Assembly: GCF_900105675.1 (NCBI RefSeq)
Contig: NZ_LT629786.1
Location: forward strand, 5,766,001-5,830,000
DNA from: Pseudomonas synxantha
Lineage (GTDB): Bacteria > Pseudomonadota > Gammaproteobacteria > Pseudomonadales > Pseudomonadaceae
DNA: 64,000 nucleotides
Direction of reading: 5' to 3'
Shown here: positions 8,385 to 18,901 of the stretch, piece by piece
Position numbering within the stretch: the stretch's first letter is position 1
Layout: the number at the start of each line of letters is the position of its first letter
Program-made: the position numbers and the translations under genes
Notes under the pieces: model-generated
Told to the model about the DNA's origin: nothing
Seen by the model: the letters and a program-made list of their open reading frames with translations, nothing else
Database searches by the model: none

Positions 8385-8960
8385 ATGCGACCGCCCTACC
8401 GTAATGCCCTGTTCGCCAGTCTGATCCTGGTTATCTGCGCTGGCGTGCTGTGGGCCGCGTATGACTGGTTCCAGGGCCGCTACCTGCGCGCCTTCAGCGA
8501 GCACACGGCGGTGTTCTCCGGCGATGCGCTGCAACTGCCTGCCGCCCTCAGTGGCCCTGGCCCGATTCGCCTGGTGCACTTCTGGGACCCGGCCTGCCCG
8601 TGCAATGTTGGTAACCAGCAACACCTGGGCGAGCTGATCGAGCAGTACGGGCCCCAAGGAGTGGAGTTCTATGCCTTGCAAAAACCCGGCAGCCACGGCC
8701 AGCTGCCCGACAACCTGCGCCACATGAAAGTCATCGACGCCCTGCCCGGCGCCGACCGGATACCCGCCAGCCCAGCAGTGGGCATTTGGGACCGCACAGG
8801 CAAGCTGGCGTATTTCGGCCCCTACAGCGAGGGGCTGACCTGCAACGCCAGCAACAGTTTTATCGAGCCGATTCTCAAGGCCCTTGGAACCGGACGCGAA
8901 GTGAATGCCACTCACACCCTCGCGGTAGGCTGCTATTGTTCGTGGCCTAAGGATCTGTAG
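8385..8960 (+). CDS. thioredoxin-like membrane-anchored protein (DUF6436 type)
   Basis: 191 residues. An N-terminal membrane anchor (FASLILVICAGVLWAAYDWF) is followed by a thioredoxin-fold region with the active-site-like HFWDPACPCNVGNQQHL. CPC replaces the usual CXXC, and further cysteines occur near the C-terminus (CNAS, CYCSW). It is probably a periplasmic redox protein of unknown partner. GAGGA lies nine bases before the ATG. It ends 26 bases before the acylase gene and may be co-transcribed with it. Confidence 0.72.
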   Translation: MRPPYRNALFASLILVICAGVLWAAYDWFQGRYLRAFSEHTAVFSGDALQLPAALSGPGPIRLVHFWDPACPCNVGNQQHLGELIEQYGPQGVEFYALQKPGSHGQLPDNLRHMKVIDALPGADRIPASPAVGIWDRTGKLAYFGPYSEGLTCNASNSFIEPILKALGTGREVNATHTLAVGCYCSWPKDL

Positions 8961-8986
8961 CCCGTCCACTTTGCTAAGGAATATTC

Positions 8987-11341
8987 ATGAAGCGCGTCTT
9001 GCAGGTTTTCGCGGTGCTGATTGTGCTGGTCGCCCTGGGCGCCGGTTGGTACCTCTACAGCAAGCAACCCACGCGCCAGGGCACGGTAACCCTGGCCCAC
9101 CTGCAAGGCTCGGTCACGGTGCGCTACGACGATCGTGGCGTGCCGCATATCCGCGCCGAGAACGAGGCCGACCTGTACCGCGCCCTGGGCTATGTGCATG
9201 CCCAGGACCGATTGTTCCAGATGGAGATCATGCGGCGCCTGGCCCGGGGCGAGCTGGCCGAAGTGCTGGGGCCGAAGCTGCTCGAGACCGATAAGCTGTT
9301 CCGCAGCCTGCGTATTCGCGAGCGCGCCTCGAGCTACGCCGAGCACATGGACCCTGACTCAGCCTCCTCGAAAGCGCTGCAGGCCTATCTGGACGGAATC
9401 AACCAATATCAGGCCAGCCACGCCAGCCCCATGGAGTTCGATGTGCTGGGTATCCCCAAGCGCCCATTCACCGCCGAAGACAGCATCAGCGTCGCCGGGT
9501 ACATGGCCTACAGCTTTGCCGCGGCCTTTCGTACCGAGCCGGTGCTGACCTACGTGCGCGACCGGTTGGGCAGCGATTACTTGAAAGTCTTCGACCTCGA
9601 CTGGCAACCCAAAGGCGCCCTCAACCTGGCGAACGACGACTGGAACACCCTCGGCGCTATCGCCGCCCTGAGCGAACAGGCCCTGGCCGACAACGGCCTG
9701 CCGCAGTTCGAGGGCAGCAATGCCTGGGCCGTCAGCGGCAACCACACCCGTAGCGGCAAACCACTGCTGGCGGGTGACCCCCATATCCGTTTCTCGGTGC
9801 CGTCGGTGTGGTACGAGGCGCAACTGTCGGCACCCGGTTTTGAGTTGTATGGCTATCACAACGCGCTGGTGCCGGTGGCGTTCCTGGGGCACAACATGGA
9901 TTTTGGCTGGAGCCTGACCATGTTCCAGAACGACGACCTCGACCTGGTCGCCGAGAAGGTCAACCCGGACAACCCCAATCAGGTCTGGTATCACGACCAA
10001 TGGGTCGACATGACCAGCAGCGAGCAGCAGATCCAGGTCAAGGGCCAGGCGCCGGTGATCCTCGTCCTGCGCCGCTCGCCCCACGGTCCGATCATCAATG
10101 ACGTGCTCGGCGAAAACGCCGGCAGCACGCCGATTGCCATGTGGTGGGCGTTCCTCGACAGCGAAAACCCGATCCTCGAAGGCTTCTACCAGCTCAACCG
10201 CGCCGAGACCCTGGCCAAGGCGCGGGCCGCTGCGGCCAAGGTCTCGGCACCGGGCCTCAACATCATATGGGCCAATGCCAAGGGCGATATCGGCTGGTGG
10301 GCGGCGGCGCAGTTGCCGATGCGCCCGGCCGGAGTCAACCCGGCGTTCATCCTCGATGGCAGTACCGCCCAGGCCGACAAGCTGGGCTTCTACCCCTTCA
10401 GTGCCAACCCCCAGGAAGAAAACCCGTCGCGTGGCTATGTGGTGTCGGCCAACGCGCAGCCGGCCTCCCCTACAGGCATGGAAATTCCCGGCTATTACAA
10501 CCTGGCCGACCGTGGCCAGCAGTTGAACGCGCAGTTGAGCGATAAGAGCGTGAAGTGGGATGTGACCAACAGCCAGGCGCTGCAACTGGGCACCACTACC
10601 GCCTATGGCCCGCGGCTGCTGGCGCCACTGTTGCCGGTGCTGCGCGAAGTGGTCAAGGACCCGGCGCAGTTAAAGCTGGTGGAACAACTGGCCAACTGGA
10701 AAGGCGACTACCCGCTGGACTCCACCAGCGCTACGCTGTTCAACCAATTGCTGTTCAACCTCGCCGAAGTGACCTTCCACCCGAAACTGGGCGACGCGCT
10801 GTTCAAGACCCTGATCAGCACCCGTGTGATCGACGCCGCATTGCCACGCCTGGCCGCCTCGGCGGATTCACCCTGGTGGAACGGCAAGCGTACCGACACC
10901 GTCAAACTCGCCTGGGACAATAGCCTCGCGCACCTCAAGAGCACCTTCGGCGATGACCCGGCGCAGTGGCAATGGGGCAAGGCGCACACCCTGACCCACG
11001 GCCACCCGCTGGGCATGCAAAAGCCATTGGATAAGCTCTTCAACGTCGGCCCGTTCCCGGCACCCGGCAGCCACGAAGTGCCAAACAACCAGACCGCCCC
11101 GATCGGCCCGGCGCCTTGGCCGGTGACCTATGGGCCTTCGACGCGGCGCCTGATCGACTTCGCCGACCCGACCCATGCCCTGACCATCAACCCCGTGGGG
11201 CAAAGCGGCGTGCCGTTTGATACGCACTATGGCGATCAGGCGCAAAGCTATATCGAGGGCGGGTATGAGCAGGCGCATTTCAGTGAAGAGGAAGTCACGG
11301 CCAATACCCGCGGAACCCTCAAGCTGCTGCCTGCCAGATAG
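8987..11341 (+). CDS. hacB: penicillin acylase family Ntn-hydrolase, AHL acylase HacB-like
   Basis: 784 residues. An N-terminal hydrophobic helix (VLQVFAVLIVLVALGAGWYL) exports or anchors it in the periplasm. The alpha-chain carries RALGYVHAQDRLFQMEIMRR. The beta-chain starts at the autoproteolytic Gly-Ser, GSNAWAVSG, with nucleophile Ser244, then LLAGDPHIRFSVPSVWYEA. The length and plan match the P. aeruginosa acyl-homoserine-lactone acylases HacB/QuiP/PvdQ. The HacB name rests on the neighbourhood (spu genes and serA are also near hacB in P. aeruginosa), not on an alignment; the substrate may instead be another N-acyl compound. Confidence 0.82.
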   Translation: MKRVLQVFAVLIVLVALGAGWYLYSKQPTRQGTVTLAHLQGSVTVRYDDRGVPHIRAENEADLYRALGYVHAQDRLFQMEIMRRLARGELAEVLGPKLLETDKLFRSLRIRERASSYAEHMDPDSASSKALQAYLDGINQYQASHASPMEFDVLGIPKRPFTAEDSISVAGYMAYSFAAAFRTEPVLTYVRDRLGSDYLKVFDLDWQPKGALNLANDDWNTLGAIAALSEQALADNGLPQFEGSNAWAVSGNHTRSGKPLLAGDPHIRFSVPSVWYEAQLSAPGFELYGYHNALVPVAFLGHNMDFGWSLTMFQNDDLDLVAEKVNPDNPNQVWYHDQWVDMTSSEQQIQVKGQAPVILVLRRSPHGPIINDVLGENAGSTPIAMWWAFLDSENPILEGFYQLNRAETLAKARAAAAKVSAPGLNIIWANAKGDIGWWAAAQLPMRPAGVNPAFILDGSTAQADKLGFYPFSANPQEENPSRGYVVSANAQPASPTGMEIPGYYNLADRGQQLNAQLSDKSVKWDVTNSQALQLGTTTAYGPRLLAPLLPVLREVVKDPAQLKLVEQLANWKGDYPLDSTSATLFNQLLFNLAEVTFHPKLGDALFKTLISTRVIDAALPRLAASADSPWWNGKRTDTVKLAWDNSLAHLKSTFGDDPAQWQWGKAHTLTHGHPLGMQKPLDKLFNVGPFPAPGSHEVPNNQTAPIGPAPWPVTYGPSTRRLIDFADPTHALTINPVGQSGVPFDTHYGDQAQSYIEGGYEQAHFSEEEVTANTRGTLKLLPAR

Positions 11342-11350
11342 ACATGATCG

Positions 11351-12316
11351 CTACACCGGTGCCGCAAAGTTAAGCCTGAACTGTTGCGGCGTAACGCCCA
11401 GCCGGCGGTTGAACACACTGCGCATGTGCTGGGCGTCGCGAAACCCGCATTGATAGGCCACGGTCTTGAGCGGCGCGTGGCTGCTTTCAAGCATCACCCG
11501 CGCCGCATCCACCCGCGCACGCTCGACAAATTCGGCTGGCGTGATCCGCGCTTCTCGGGCGAACACCCGGGAGAAATTGCGCGCACTCATATTGGCGGCC
11601 CTGGCCAAGTCGGCGATGGTCAAATCGCCGGTCAGGTTGGCCAGCACGTACAACTGCACCAGCGCCACCGCCGAGGTAGTTTCGGCATGGGGCGTGAGGA
11701 ACGGACTGAACTGCGATTGCCCGCCCGAGCGCTGGGTGAACACCACCAGGCGCTTGGCCACGCTCAACGCGACTTCCGGGCCGTGGTCCTGGGCCAGCAG
11801 GTACAGTGACAAGTCGATACCCGCCGTGACCCCGGCCGAGGTGTAGAGGTTGCCGTCCTGCACGTAGAGGCGGTCGGCTTCGACCCGGGCCGAGGGGCAC
11901 ACACGCGCCAGGTCCGCGGCATCGCCCCAATGGGTGGTGACGGTTTTACCCTCCAGCAGGCCGGCGCGGGCCAGCATGAAGGCACCGTTGCAGATCGAGC
12001 CGAAGCGTTGTGCCCTTGCGGTGGCAGCACGCAGCCAGTCATCAAACTGGGGACCGAAGTTTTCGAAGGGCAGTTGCGGGCCGCCGGCGACCAGCAGCAG
12101 GTCGTAGGATTGCAGAGCTTCGCTGTAGTGTTTGTGGGCCTGCAAGGACAGGCCGTTGGAGGCGGCCATAGAACCGTGACCGAAGCCGATGACCTCCAGT
12201 TGGTAGTGATCTTCGGGAGCCAGGAAGCGGTTGGCCTCGCAGAACACGTCCATCGGCCCGGTCACATCCAGTGACTGGACGCCGGGGAAAATCAGGATGG
12301 CGACGGTTTTGCTCAT
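11351..12316 (-). CDS. GlxA-family transcriptional regulator (DJ-1/PfpI plus AraC HTH)
   Basis: 321 residues. The N-terminal DJ-1/PfpI-like domain (about 1-190) has VAILIFPGVQSLDVTGPMDV and FGSICNGAFMLARAG with Cys109 at the elbow. The C-terminal AraC domain (about 215-315) has two helix-turn-helix motifs, TIADLARAANMSARNFSRVF and LKTVAYQCGFRDAQHMRSVF. Such proteins sense small nitrogen compounds and regulate adjacent catabolic genes. It is divergent from the HD-domain hydrolase gene at 12587, the likely target. The 3' end lies nine bases from the acylase stop, convergent. Confidence 0.9.
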   Translation of the reverse strand: MSKTVAILIFPGVQSLDVTGPMDVFCEANRFLAPEDHYQLEVIGFGHGSMAASNGLSLQAHKHYSEALQSYDLLLVAGGPQLPFENFGPQFDDWLRAATARAQRFGSICNGAFMLARAGLLEGKTVTTHWGDAADLARVCPSARVEADRLYVQDGNLYTSAGVTAGIDLSLYLLAQDHGPEVALSVAKRLVVFTQRSGGQSQFSPFLTPHAETTSAVALVQLYVLANLTGDLTIADLARAANMSARNFSRVFAREARITPAEFVERARVDAARVMLESSHAPLKTVAYQCGFRDAQHMRSVFNRRLGVTPQQFRLNFAAPV

Positions 12317-12355
12317 GAAGTCACACCTTTTCTAACTTGAAAAACACTAATCCCC

Positions 12356-12448
12356 TGTGGGAGGGGGCTTGCTCCCGATAGCGGTGGGTCAGTCACTGCA
12401 TCTATTGACTGACCCACCGCTATCGGGAGCAAGCCCCCTCCCACATTT
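12356..12448. repeat. REPIN in a divergent promoter region
   Basis: Inverted REP pair (GTGGGAGGGGGCTTGCTCCC and its complement) between the divergent regulator and HD-hydrolase genes. Unlike most copies here, it sits upstream of two starts rather than after stops. Confidence 0.92.
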
Positions 12449-12586
12449 GGATCTTCGCAGGCAACACCCTAGCTGATTTGAGCTTGGCACGATGTATAGA
12501 CAAATTGGCCGGGATCACTCCCTCGCCGTAATAGCCCTTGCGCGGGTGCACGACCAGACTGGAGTCCTTTCCAGAGGAGAACCACC

Positions 12587-13228
12587 ATGAGCACCACCAT
12601 CGCCGGCATCCAGATCCCCGACAGCGCCTTGGCCAAGGCCACCACCGAATATATCCGCGACGTCGAGTCCGACCTGCTCTACCACCACTCGCGCCGGGTA
12701 TTTCTGTTCGGCGCCTTGAGCGGCGAGCGCAGGCAACTGGCCTACAACCCGGAGTTGCTGTACGTGGGCGCGATGTTCCACGACCTCGGCCTGGTGGAAG
12801 GCCATCGCAGTGACAACGAGCGTTTCGAAGTGGACGGTGCCAATGCCGCCGCCGCGTTCCTCAAGCCCTATGGGCTGAGCGATGACGACATCGAACAAGT
12901 GTGGTTGTCGATCGCCCTGCACACCACGCCTGGCGTGCCTAAGCACTTGCGCCCCACCGTGGCGCTGGTGACCGCCGGTGTCGAGATGGACGTGCTGGGC
13001 ATGGACTACGCCGCGTTCAGCAGCGTGCAGCGCGAAGCGGTGGTGCATGCGCATCCACGGGGTGAAGGATTCAAGGAGTGCATCATCTGCGCGTTTGCCG
13101 ACGGCTTGCGCCACCGCCCGCAGACCACGTTTGGCAACGTGAAGACCGATGTGCTGGTGGATCAGGAGCCGGGGTTCAAGCCGATGAGTTTTGTTGAGGT
13201 GATTCGTAAGTCGCCATGGGCAGCATAA
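12587..13228 (+). CDS. HD-domain hydrolase, cyanamide-hydratase-like
   Basis: 213 residues. The HD metal ligands are seen as HH at residues 33-34 (LLYHHSRRVFLF), His65-Asp66 in VGAMFHDLGLVEGH, and downstream WLSIALHTTPG. This arrangement resembles the HD family that includes cyanamide hydratase and related small-nitrogen-compound hydrolases. The substrate is not known from sequence. CAGAGGAG precedes the ATG. A GlxA-type regulator is divergent, suggesting an inducible catabolic step. Confidence 0.78.
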   Translation: MSTTIAGIQIPDSALAKATTEYIRDVESDLLYHHSRRVFLFGALSGERRQLAYNPELLYVGAMFHDLGLVEGHRSDNERFEVDGANAAAAFLKPYGLSDDDIEQVWLSIALHTTPGVPKHLRPTVALVTAGVEMDVLGMDYAAFSSVQREAVVHAHPRGEGFKECIICAFADGLRHRPQTTFGNVKTDVLVDQEPGFKPMSFVEVIRKSPWAA

Positions 13229-13246
13229 CCAAATTGGAATGCCATC

Positions 13247-13341
13247 AATGTGGGAGGGGGCTTGCTCCCGATTGCTGAGTGTCAGTCACTGCATCTGTTA
13301 CTGACCCACTGCTATCGGGGGCAAGCCCCCTCCCACATTTT
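13247..13341. repeat. REPIN
   Basis: Inverted REP pair between the convergent HD-hydrolase and spuH genes; its right arm ends 17 bases before the spuH stop. Confidence 0.92.
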
Positions 13342-13357
13342 GAGCCCAGTCCGGCAG

Positions 13358-14242
13358 TCAGACCGGCGCTGGCGCCCGGCGCTTGTCCGGCTGCTGCCAG
13401 CCATCCGCCGCGGCTTCTTCGATGGCTTGCTGGATGGCTTTCTTGCGATGCTCTTCGGCCCGGCGGCTGAAGAACCACACCAGGAAGGTCACCAGCGATA
13501 CCGCCAACAGAATCAGGCTCGCCACGGCGTTGATCTCAGGCTTGACCCCCAGGCGCACCGCCGAGAACACTTCCATCGGCAAGGTGGTCGAGCCCGGGCC
13601 CGACACGAAGCTGGCCAGTACCAGGTCATCCAGGGACAGCGCAAAGGACATCATGCCGCCCGCCGCCAGCGACGGCGCGATCATCGGGATGGTGATCAGG
13701 AAGAACACCTTCCATGGCCGTGCGCCCAGGTCCATAGCCGCCTCTTCAATCGACAGGTCCAGCTCACGCAGGCGCGCCGACACCACCACCGCCACATACG
13801 CCGCACAGAACGTCGTGTGCGCGATCCAGATGGTGACGATGCCACGCTCCTGGGGCCAGCCGATCATCTGTGCCATGGCCACGAACAGCAGCAACAGCGA
13901 CAGGCCGGTGATCACTTCCGGCATCACCAGCGGTGCGGTCACCAGGCCGCCGAACAGCGTGCGGCCCTTGAACTGGCTGATGCGCGTCAGCACAAAGGCC
14001 GCCAAGGTGCCCAGCGCCACTGCGGCCACCGCCGTGTAGCAGGCGATTTCCAGGGAGCGTGCCACCGAGCCCATCAACTGGGTGTTGTCCAGCAGGCCCA
14101 CGTACCACTTGATCGACCAACCGCCCCACACCGTCACCAGCTTGGATTCGTTGAACGAATAGATCACCAGGATCAACATCGGCAGGTAGATAAACAACAA
14201 GCCTGCGACCAGCATGAAGCTGGAGAAACGAAAGCGCTTCAT
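13358..14242 (-). CDS. spuH: polyamine ABC transporter permease SpuH (PotI-like)
   Basis: 294 residues with six predicted membrane segments and the binding-protein-dependent permease EAA loop (LSIEEAAMDLGARPWKVFFL), which contacts the ATPase. It is the second permease of the SpuDEFGH importer for putrescine and spermidine. Its start overlaps the spuG stop by four bases (ATGA), so it is translationally coupled as the last gene of the operon. Confidence 0.94.
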   Translation of the reverse strand: MKRFRFSSFMLVAGLLFIYLPMLILVIYSFNESKLVTVWGGWSIKWYVGLLDNTQLMGSVARSLEIACYTAVAAVALGTLAAFVLTRISQFKGRTLFGGLVTAPLVMPEVITGLSLLLLFVAMAQMIGWPQERGIVTIWIAHTTFCAAYVAVVVSARLRELDLSIEEAAMDLGARPWKVFFLITIPMIAPSLAAGGMMSFALSLDDLVLASFVSGPGSTTLPMEVFSAVRLGVKPEINAVASLILLAVSLVTFLVWFFSRRAEEHRKKAIQQAIEEAAADGWQQPDKRRAPAPV

Positions 14243-15159
14243 ATCTTGCCCTCCAGCTCTTTGGCCTGGCTGCGGTTGAACAGGATGATCGGCACGATCA
14301 GGATCGCCAGCATCACCACGGCCAAGGCAGAAGCCACCGGCCAGTCACGGTTGTTGAAGAACTCTTGCCACAGCACTTTACCGATCATCAGGGTTTCCGG
14401 GCCGCCGAGCAGTTCAGGAATCACGAACTCGCCCACCACCGGGATAAACACCAGCATGCAGCCGGCGATGATGCCGTTCTTGGACAGTGGCACAGTGATT
14501 TTCCAGAAGCTGTTGAAGGTGCTCGAACCGAGGTCGGAGGCGGCTTCCAGCAGGCTTTGGTCGTGTTTGACCAGGTTGGCGTACAGCGGCAGGATCATGA
14601 ACGGCAGGTACGAGTAGACCACGCCGATATACACCGCGATGTTGGTGTTGAGGATCTGCAACGGTTCGCTGATCAGCCCCATGGACATCAGGAAGCCATT
14701 GAGCAAGCCGTTGTTGCTGAGGATGCCCATCCACGCATACACGCGGATCAGGATCGCGGTCCAGGTCGGCATCATGATCAGCAGCACCAGCACGGTTTGC
14801 ATCTCTTTGCGTGCGGTAGCGATGGCGTAGGCCATCGGGTAGCCAATCAGCAGGCACAGCAGCGTGCTGAAAAACGCCATCTTCAGCGAGCCCAGGTACG
14901 CGGCGATGTAGAGCTCGTCGCCCGCCAAGAGGCTGTAGTTGGCCAGGTTCAGCACCACTTGCAGCTTTTGCTCAACGTAGGTGTAGATCTCGGTGTAGGG
15001 CGGGATCGCCACGTCGGCTTCGGCAAAGCTGATTTTCAATACGATGAAAAACGGCAGTGCGAAAAACAGAAACAGCCACAGGAAGGGAATCCCGATGACC
15101 ACCTGCTTGCCATTGGGGATTATGCGATCCAAGCGCCGCTTGAATTTCTTCATGTTCAT
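14239..15159 (-). CDS. spuG: polyamine ABC transporter permease SpuG (PotH-like)
   Basis: 306 residues, about six membrane segments, starting at VVIGIPFLWLFLFFALPFFI. The EAA-type loop is SLLEAASDLGSSTFNSFWKI. It pairs with SpuH to form the inner-membrane channel. The start at 15157-15159 overlaps the spuF stop as ATGA; the longer upstream frame lies inside spuF and is rejected. Confidence 0.94.
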   Translation of the reverse strand: MNMKKFKRRLDRIIPNGKQVVIGIPFLWLFLFFALPFFIVLKISFAEADVAIPPYTEIYTYVEQKLQVVLNLANYSLLAGDELYIAAYLGSLKMAFFSTLLCLLIGYPMAYAIATARKEMQTVLVLLIMMPTWTAILIRVYAWMGILSNNGLLNGFLMSMGLISEPLQILNTNIAVYIGVVYSYLPFMILPLYANLVKHDQSLLEAASDLGSSTFNSFWKITVPLSKNGIIAGCMLVFIPVVGEFVIPELLGGPETLMIGKVLWQEFFNNRDWPVASALAVVMLAILIVPIILFNRSQAKELEGKI

Positions 15160-16298
15160 GAGCGAAGTACCACGCCGCTGTCGTCTTCCCACCACACGTA
15201 AACCTGATCACCCCAGGTTGGGCGCTGGCCACGGCGTTCGGCGTTGGCGACGAAGGACTGCACCAGCTTGCCGCTCGGCAGCTCCACGTAGAACACCGAG
15301 TGCCCGCCCAGGTAGGCGATGTCGTGCACCTTACCGCTGGACCAGTTGTGCTCGCAGGTCGGCATTTGGGTAGTGACCAGCAGTTTTTCCGGGCGGATGG
15401 CGTAGGTCACCGATTTGTCTTCCACCGCGGTGGCGATGCCGTAGCCCACGTAGATATCGCGGTCCAGATCAGCGCACTTGAGCACTGCGTGGCCTTCGGC
15501 GTCGTCCACCACCTGGGTGTCGAAGATGTTGACGTTGCCGATGAACTCGCACACCAGGCGGCTGGTGGGGGTTTCGTAGATATCGATGGGGCTGCCGATC
15601 TGGGCGATCCAGCCCAGGTGCATGATCGCGATACGCTCGGCCATGGTCATGGCCTCTTCCTGGTCGTGGGTCACCATCACGCAGGTCACGCCGACGCGCT
15701 CGATGATTTCCACCAGCTCCAGTTGCATCTGCGAACGCAGCTTCTTGTCCAATGCGCCCATGGGCTCATCGAGCAGCAGCAGTTTCGGGCGCTTGGCCAG
15801 GGAGCGGGCCAGGGCCACACGCTGGCGCTGGCCACCGGACAACTGGTGCGGCTTGCGCTTGGCGTACTGGCTCATCTGCACCAGCTTGAGCATCTCGGCC
15901 ACGCGGGCGTCGACTTCGGCCTTGGGGATCTTGTCCTGCTGCAGGCCGAACGCGATGTTCTGCGCAACGGTCATGTGCGGGAACAAGGCGTAGGACTGGA
16001 ACATCATGTTGATCGGCCGCTCATAGGGCGGCATGTCGGTGATGTCCACCCCGTCGAGGTAGATGCGACCTTCGGTCGGGCGCTCGAAACCTGCAAGCAT
16101 GCGCAGCAAGGTGGATTTGCCCGAACCCGAACCGCCGAGCAAGGCGAAGATCTCGCCTTTCTTGATTTCCAGGGACACATCGTCCACGGCAATCGTCTCG
16201 TCGAACTTCTTCGTGACCCGGTCGATTTTGACCAGCACCTTTTTCGGTGTCTGGTCGCCCTCGAGGGCTTTCTTATAGGCGCCGGAGGCAACTGCCAT
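15156..16298 (-). CDS. spuF: polyamine ABC transporter ATP-binding protein SpuF (PotG-like)
   Basis: 380 residues. Walker A is GGSGSGKST (about 55-63), the Q-loop NMMFQSYALFPHM, the signature LSGGQ at 153-157, Walker B LLLLDEP at 173-179 and the switch His in VMVTHDQEEA. The C-terminal part (about 300-380) is the TOBE regulatory domain of the PotA/PotG class. It drives uptake through SpuG/SpuH. Confidence 0.95.
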   Translation of the reverse strand: MAVASGAYKKALEGDQTPKKVLVKIDRVTKKFDETIAVDDVSLEIKKGEIFALLGGSGSGKSTLLRMLAGFERPTEGRIYLDGVDITDMPPYERPINMMFQSYALFPHMTVAQNIAFGLQQDKIPKAEVDARVAEMLKLVQMSQYAKRKPHQLSGGQRQRVALARSLAKRPKLLLLDEPMGALDKKLRSQMQLELVEIIERVGVTCVMVTHDQEEAMTMAERIAIMHLGWIAQIGSPIDIYETPTSRLVCEFIGNVNIFDTQVVDDAEGHAVLKCADLDRDIYVGYGIATAVEDKSVTYAIRPEKLLVTTQMPTCEHNWSSGKVHDIAYLGGHSVFYVELPSGKLVQSFVANAERRGQRPTWGDQVYVWWEDDSGVVLRS

Positions 16299-16363
16299 TT
16301 ACGAAACTCCCAAAAAAACGGTGCGGTTCGCCTTAGGCGGGCGAACCCAGGATAGTTTGAGCC

Positions 16364-17470
<1,107 letters not shown>

Positions 17471-17567
17471 TTAAATAGTTGGGCCTTAGAGTTGTTGCCC
17501 GGCAACAAAACCGGCGCGCAACTTACCCTCGATAAACCGATCCGGCAAAACTTTCTTTGATCTAATT

Positions 17568-17601
17568 TGTGGGAGGGGGGGAAATTGCCCCCTCCCACAA
17601 C
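17568..17601. repeat. REP-like hairpin between spuD and spuE
   Basis: TTGTGGGAGGGGGG-GAAA-TTGCCCCCTCCCACAA, an imperfect hairpin in the 152-base spuD-spuE gap. The polyamine operon is transcribed through it, so it could partly terminate transcription or protect the upstream message. Confidence 0.8.
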
Positions 17602-17610
17602 TAACAGGAC

Positions 17611-18720
17611 TTACTTGCCCGACTTGATCTTGGTCCAGCTGCGTGTCATTTCCCGCTGGGTTGCAGCCGGCAGGTCAGCAATCGCGTAGAGCTTGGCCTG
17701 CACGTCCGCCGACGGGTAGATGCCCGGGTCGCTGGTGATGTCTTTGTCCACCAATGCGGTGGCCTTCTCGTTACCGTTCGGGAAGCGCACGCTGTTGGTG
17801 ATCGACGCCATGACTTCGGGCTTGAGCAGGTAGTTCATGAAGGTGTAGGCCGCTTCGACGTTTTCGGCATCCTTGGGGATGGCAACCATGTCGAAGAAGC
17901 TGCCAGCGCCTTCTTTCGGAATGTCGTAAGCCACTTTCACTTTGCCACCGGCTTCAGCCGCACGGGACTTGGCCTGCTGAATGTCACCCGAGTAACCCAC
18001 GGCTACGCAGATATTGCCGTTGGCAAGGTCGGAGATGTACTTGGACGAGTGGAAATAGCCGATCGAAGGACGGATCTTCAAGAACAGGTCTTCGGCCTGC
18101 TTGAGATCGGCTTTCTTCTGGCTGTCGGTCGGCAGGCCCAGGTAATGCAGCGCAATCGGCAGCATTTCGGTTGGCGAGTCGAGGAAGCTCACGCCGCAGC
18201 TTTTCAGCTTGGCGATGTTTTCCGGCTTCATCAGCACATCCCATGAATCGATCTTGTCTACGCCCAGCGCAGCCTTGACCTTCTCCGGGTTGTAGCCGAT
18301 GCCGATCGAGCCCCACATGTATGGGAACGCGTGCTTGTTGTCCGGGTCGCTGACCGACACGGCCTTAAGCAGGGATTTGTTCAGGTTGCTGTAGTTAGGC
18401 AGCTTGGACGTGTCCAGTTCCTGGTACACACCGGCCTTGATCTGCTTGGCCAGGAAGTTGTTGGACGGCACGACAATGTCGTAGCCGGACTTGCCTGCCA
18501 GCAACTTGGCCTCCAGGGTCTCGTTGCTGTCGAAAACGTCGTACACCACCTTGATGCCCGACTCTTTTTCAAAGTTGGCAATGGTGTCCGGTGCAATATA
18601 GTCGGACCAGTTATAGACGTGCAGCACTTTACTGTCTGCCTGGGCCGCGCCCGCCATTGCGCCCATCAGCGACAAGGCGAGGAGGGTCTTGCCAGCGTTT
18701 TTCAAACCTAATGCCTTCAT
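17611..18720 (-). CDS. spuD: periplasmic polyamine-binding protein SpuD (putrescine type)
   Basis: 369 residues with a signal peptide (cleavage near AAQA-DSKV). Motifs parallel Spu[20 protein letters not shown] and [17 protein letters not shown]. Phe275 ([12 protein letters not shown]) occupies the place of Trp270 in the neighbouring SpuE, the state associated with putrescine preference. A 181-base gap separates it from spuC and may carry its own promoter. Confidence 0.92.
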   Translation of the reverse strand: MKALGLKNAGKTLLALSLMGAMAGAAQADSKVLHVYNWSDYIAPDTIANFEKESGIKVVYDVFDSNETLEAKLLAGKSGYDIVVPSNNFLAKQIKAGVYQELDTSKLPNYSNLNKSLLKAVSVSDPDNKHAFPYMWGSIGIGYNPEKVKAALGVDKIDSWDVLMKPENIAKLKSCGVSFLDSPTEMLPIALHYLGLPTDSQKKADLKQAEDLFLKIRPSIGYFHSSKYISDLANGNICVAVGYSGDIQQAKSRAAEAGGKVKVAYDIPKEGAGSFFDMVAIPKDAENVEAAYTFMNYLLKPEVMASITNSVRFPNGNEKATALVDKDITSDPGIYPSADVQAKLYAIADLPAATQREMTRSWTKIKSGK

Positions 18721-18901
18721 TGGGTGATGCTCCGATTTTTTCTTTTTTGGGCCACAAGCTTTATATGTTTTACGGCCCAGCCAAAGGGCAACAAAACAGG
18801 GCGACAGTCTGGCAAGTTCCGAGGCCGGCTTTCAACCAAAGCCTCACATATAACTGCCCGGTGCGCAGCGCCCGAACGCCGCTGCGCACTGAGCCTAGCA
18901 C

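Noticed and set aside
9359..10585. 408-codon frame antisense to the acylase gene
   Set aside because: The acylase frame is complete with its Gly-Ser cleavage site; the antisense translation has no family features.
12449..12586. Sigma54 promoter before the HD-hydrolase gene
   Set aside because: TTGGCACGATGTATAGAC has the -24 TGGCAC but no TTGC at the required spacing.
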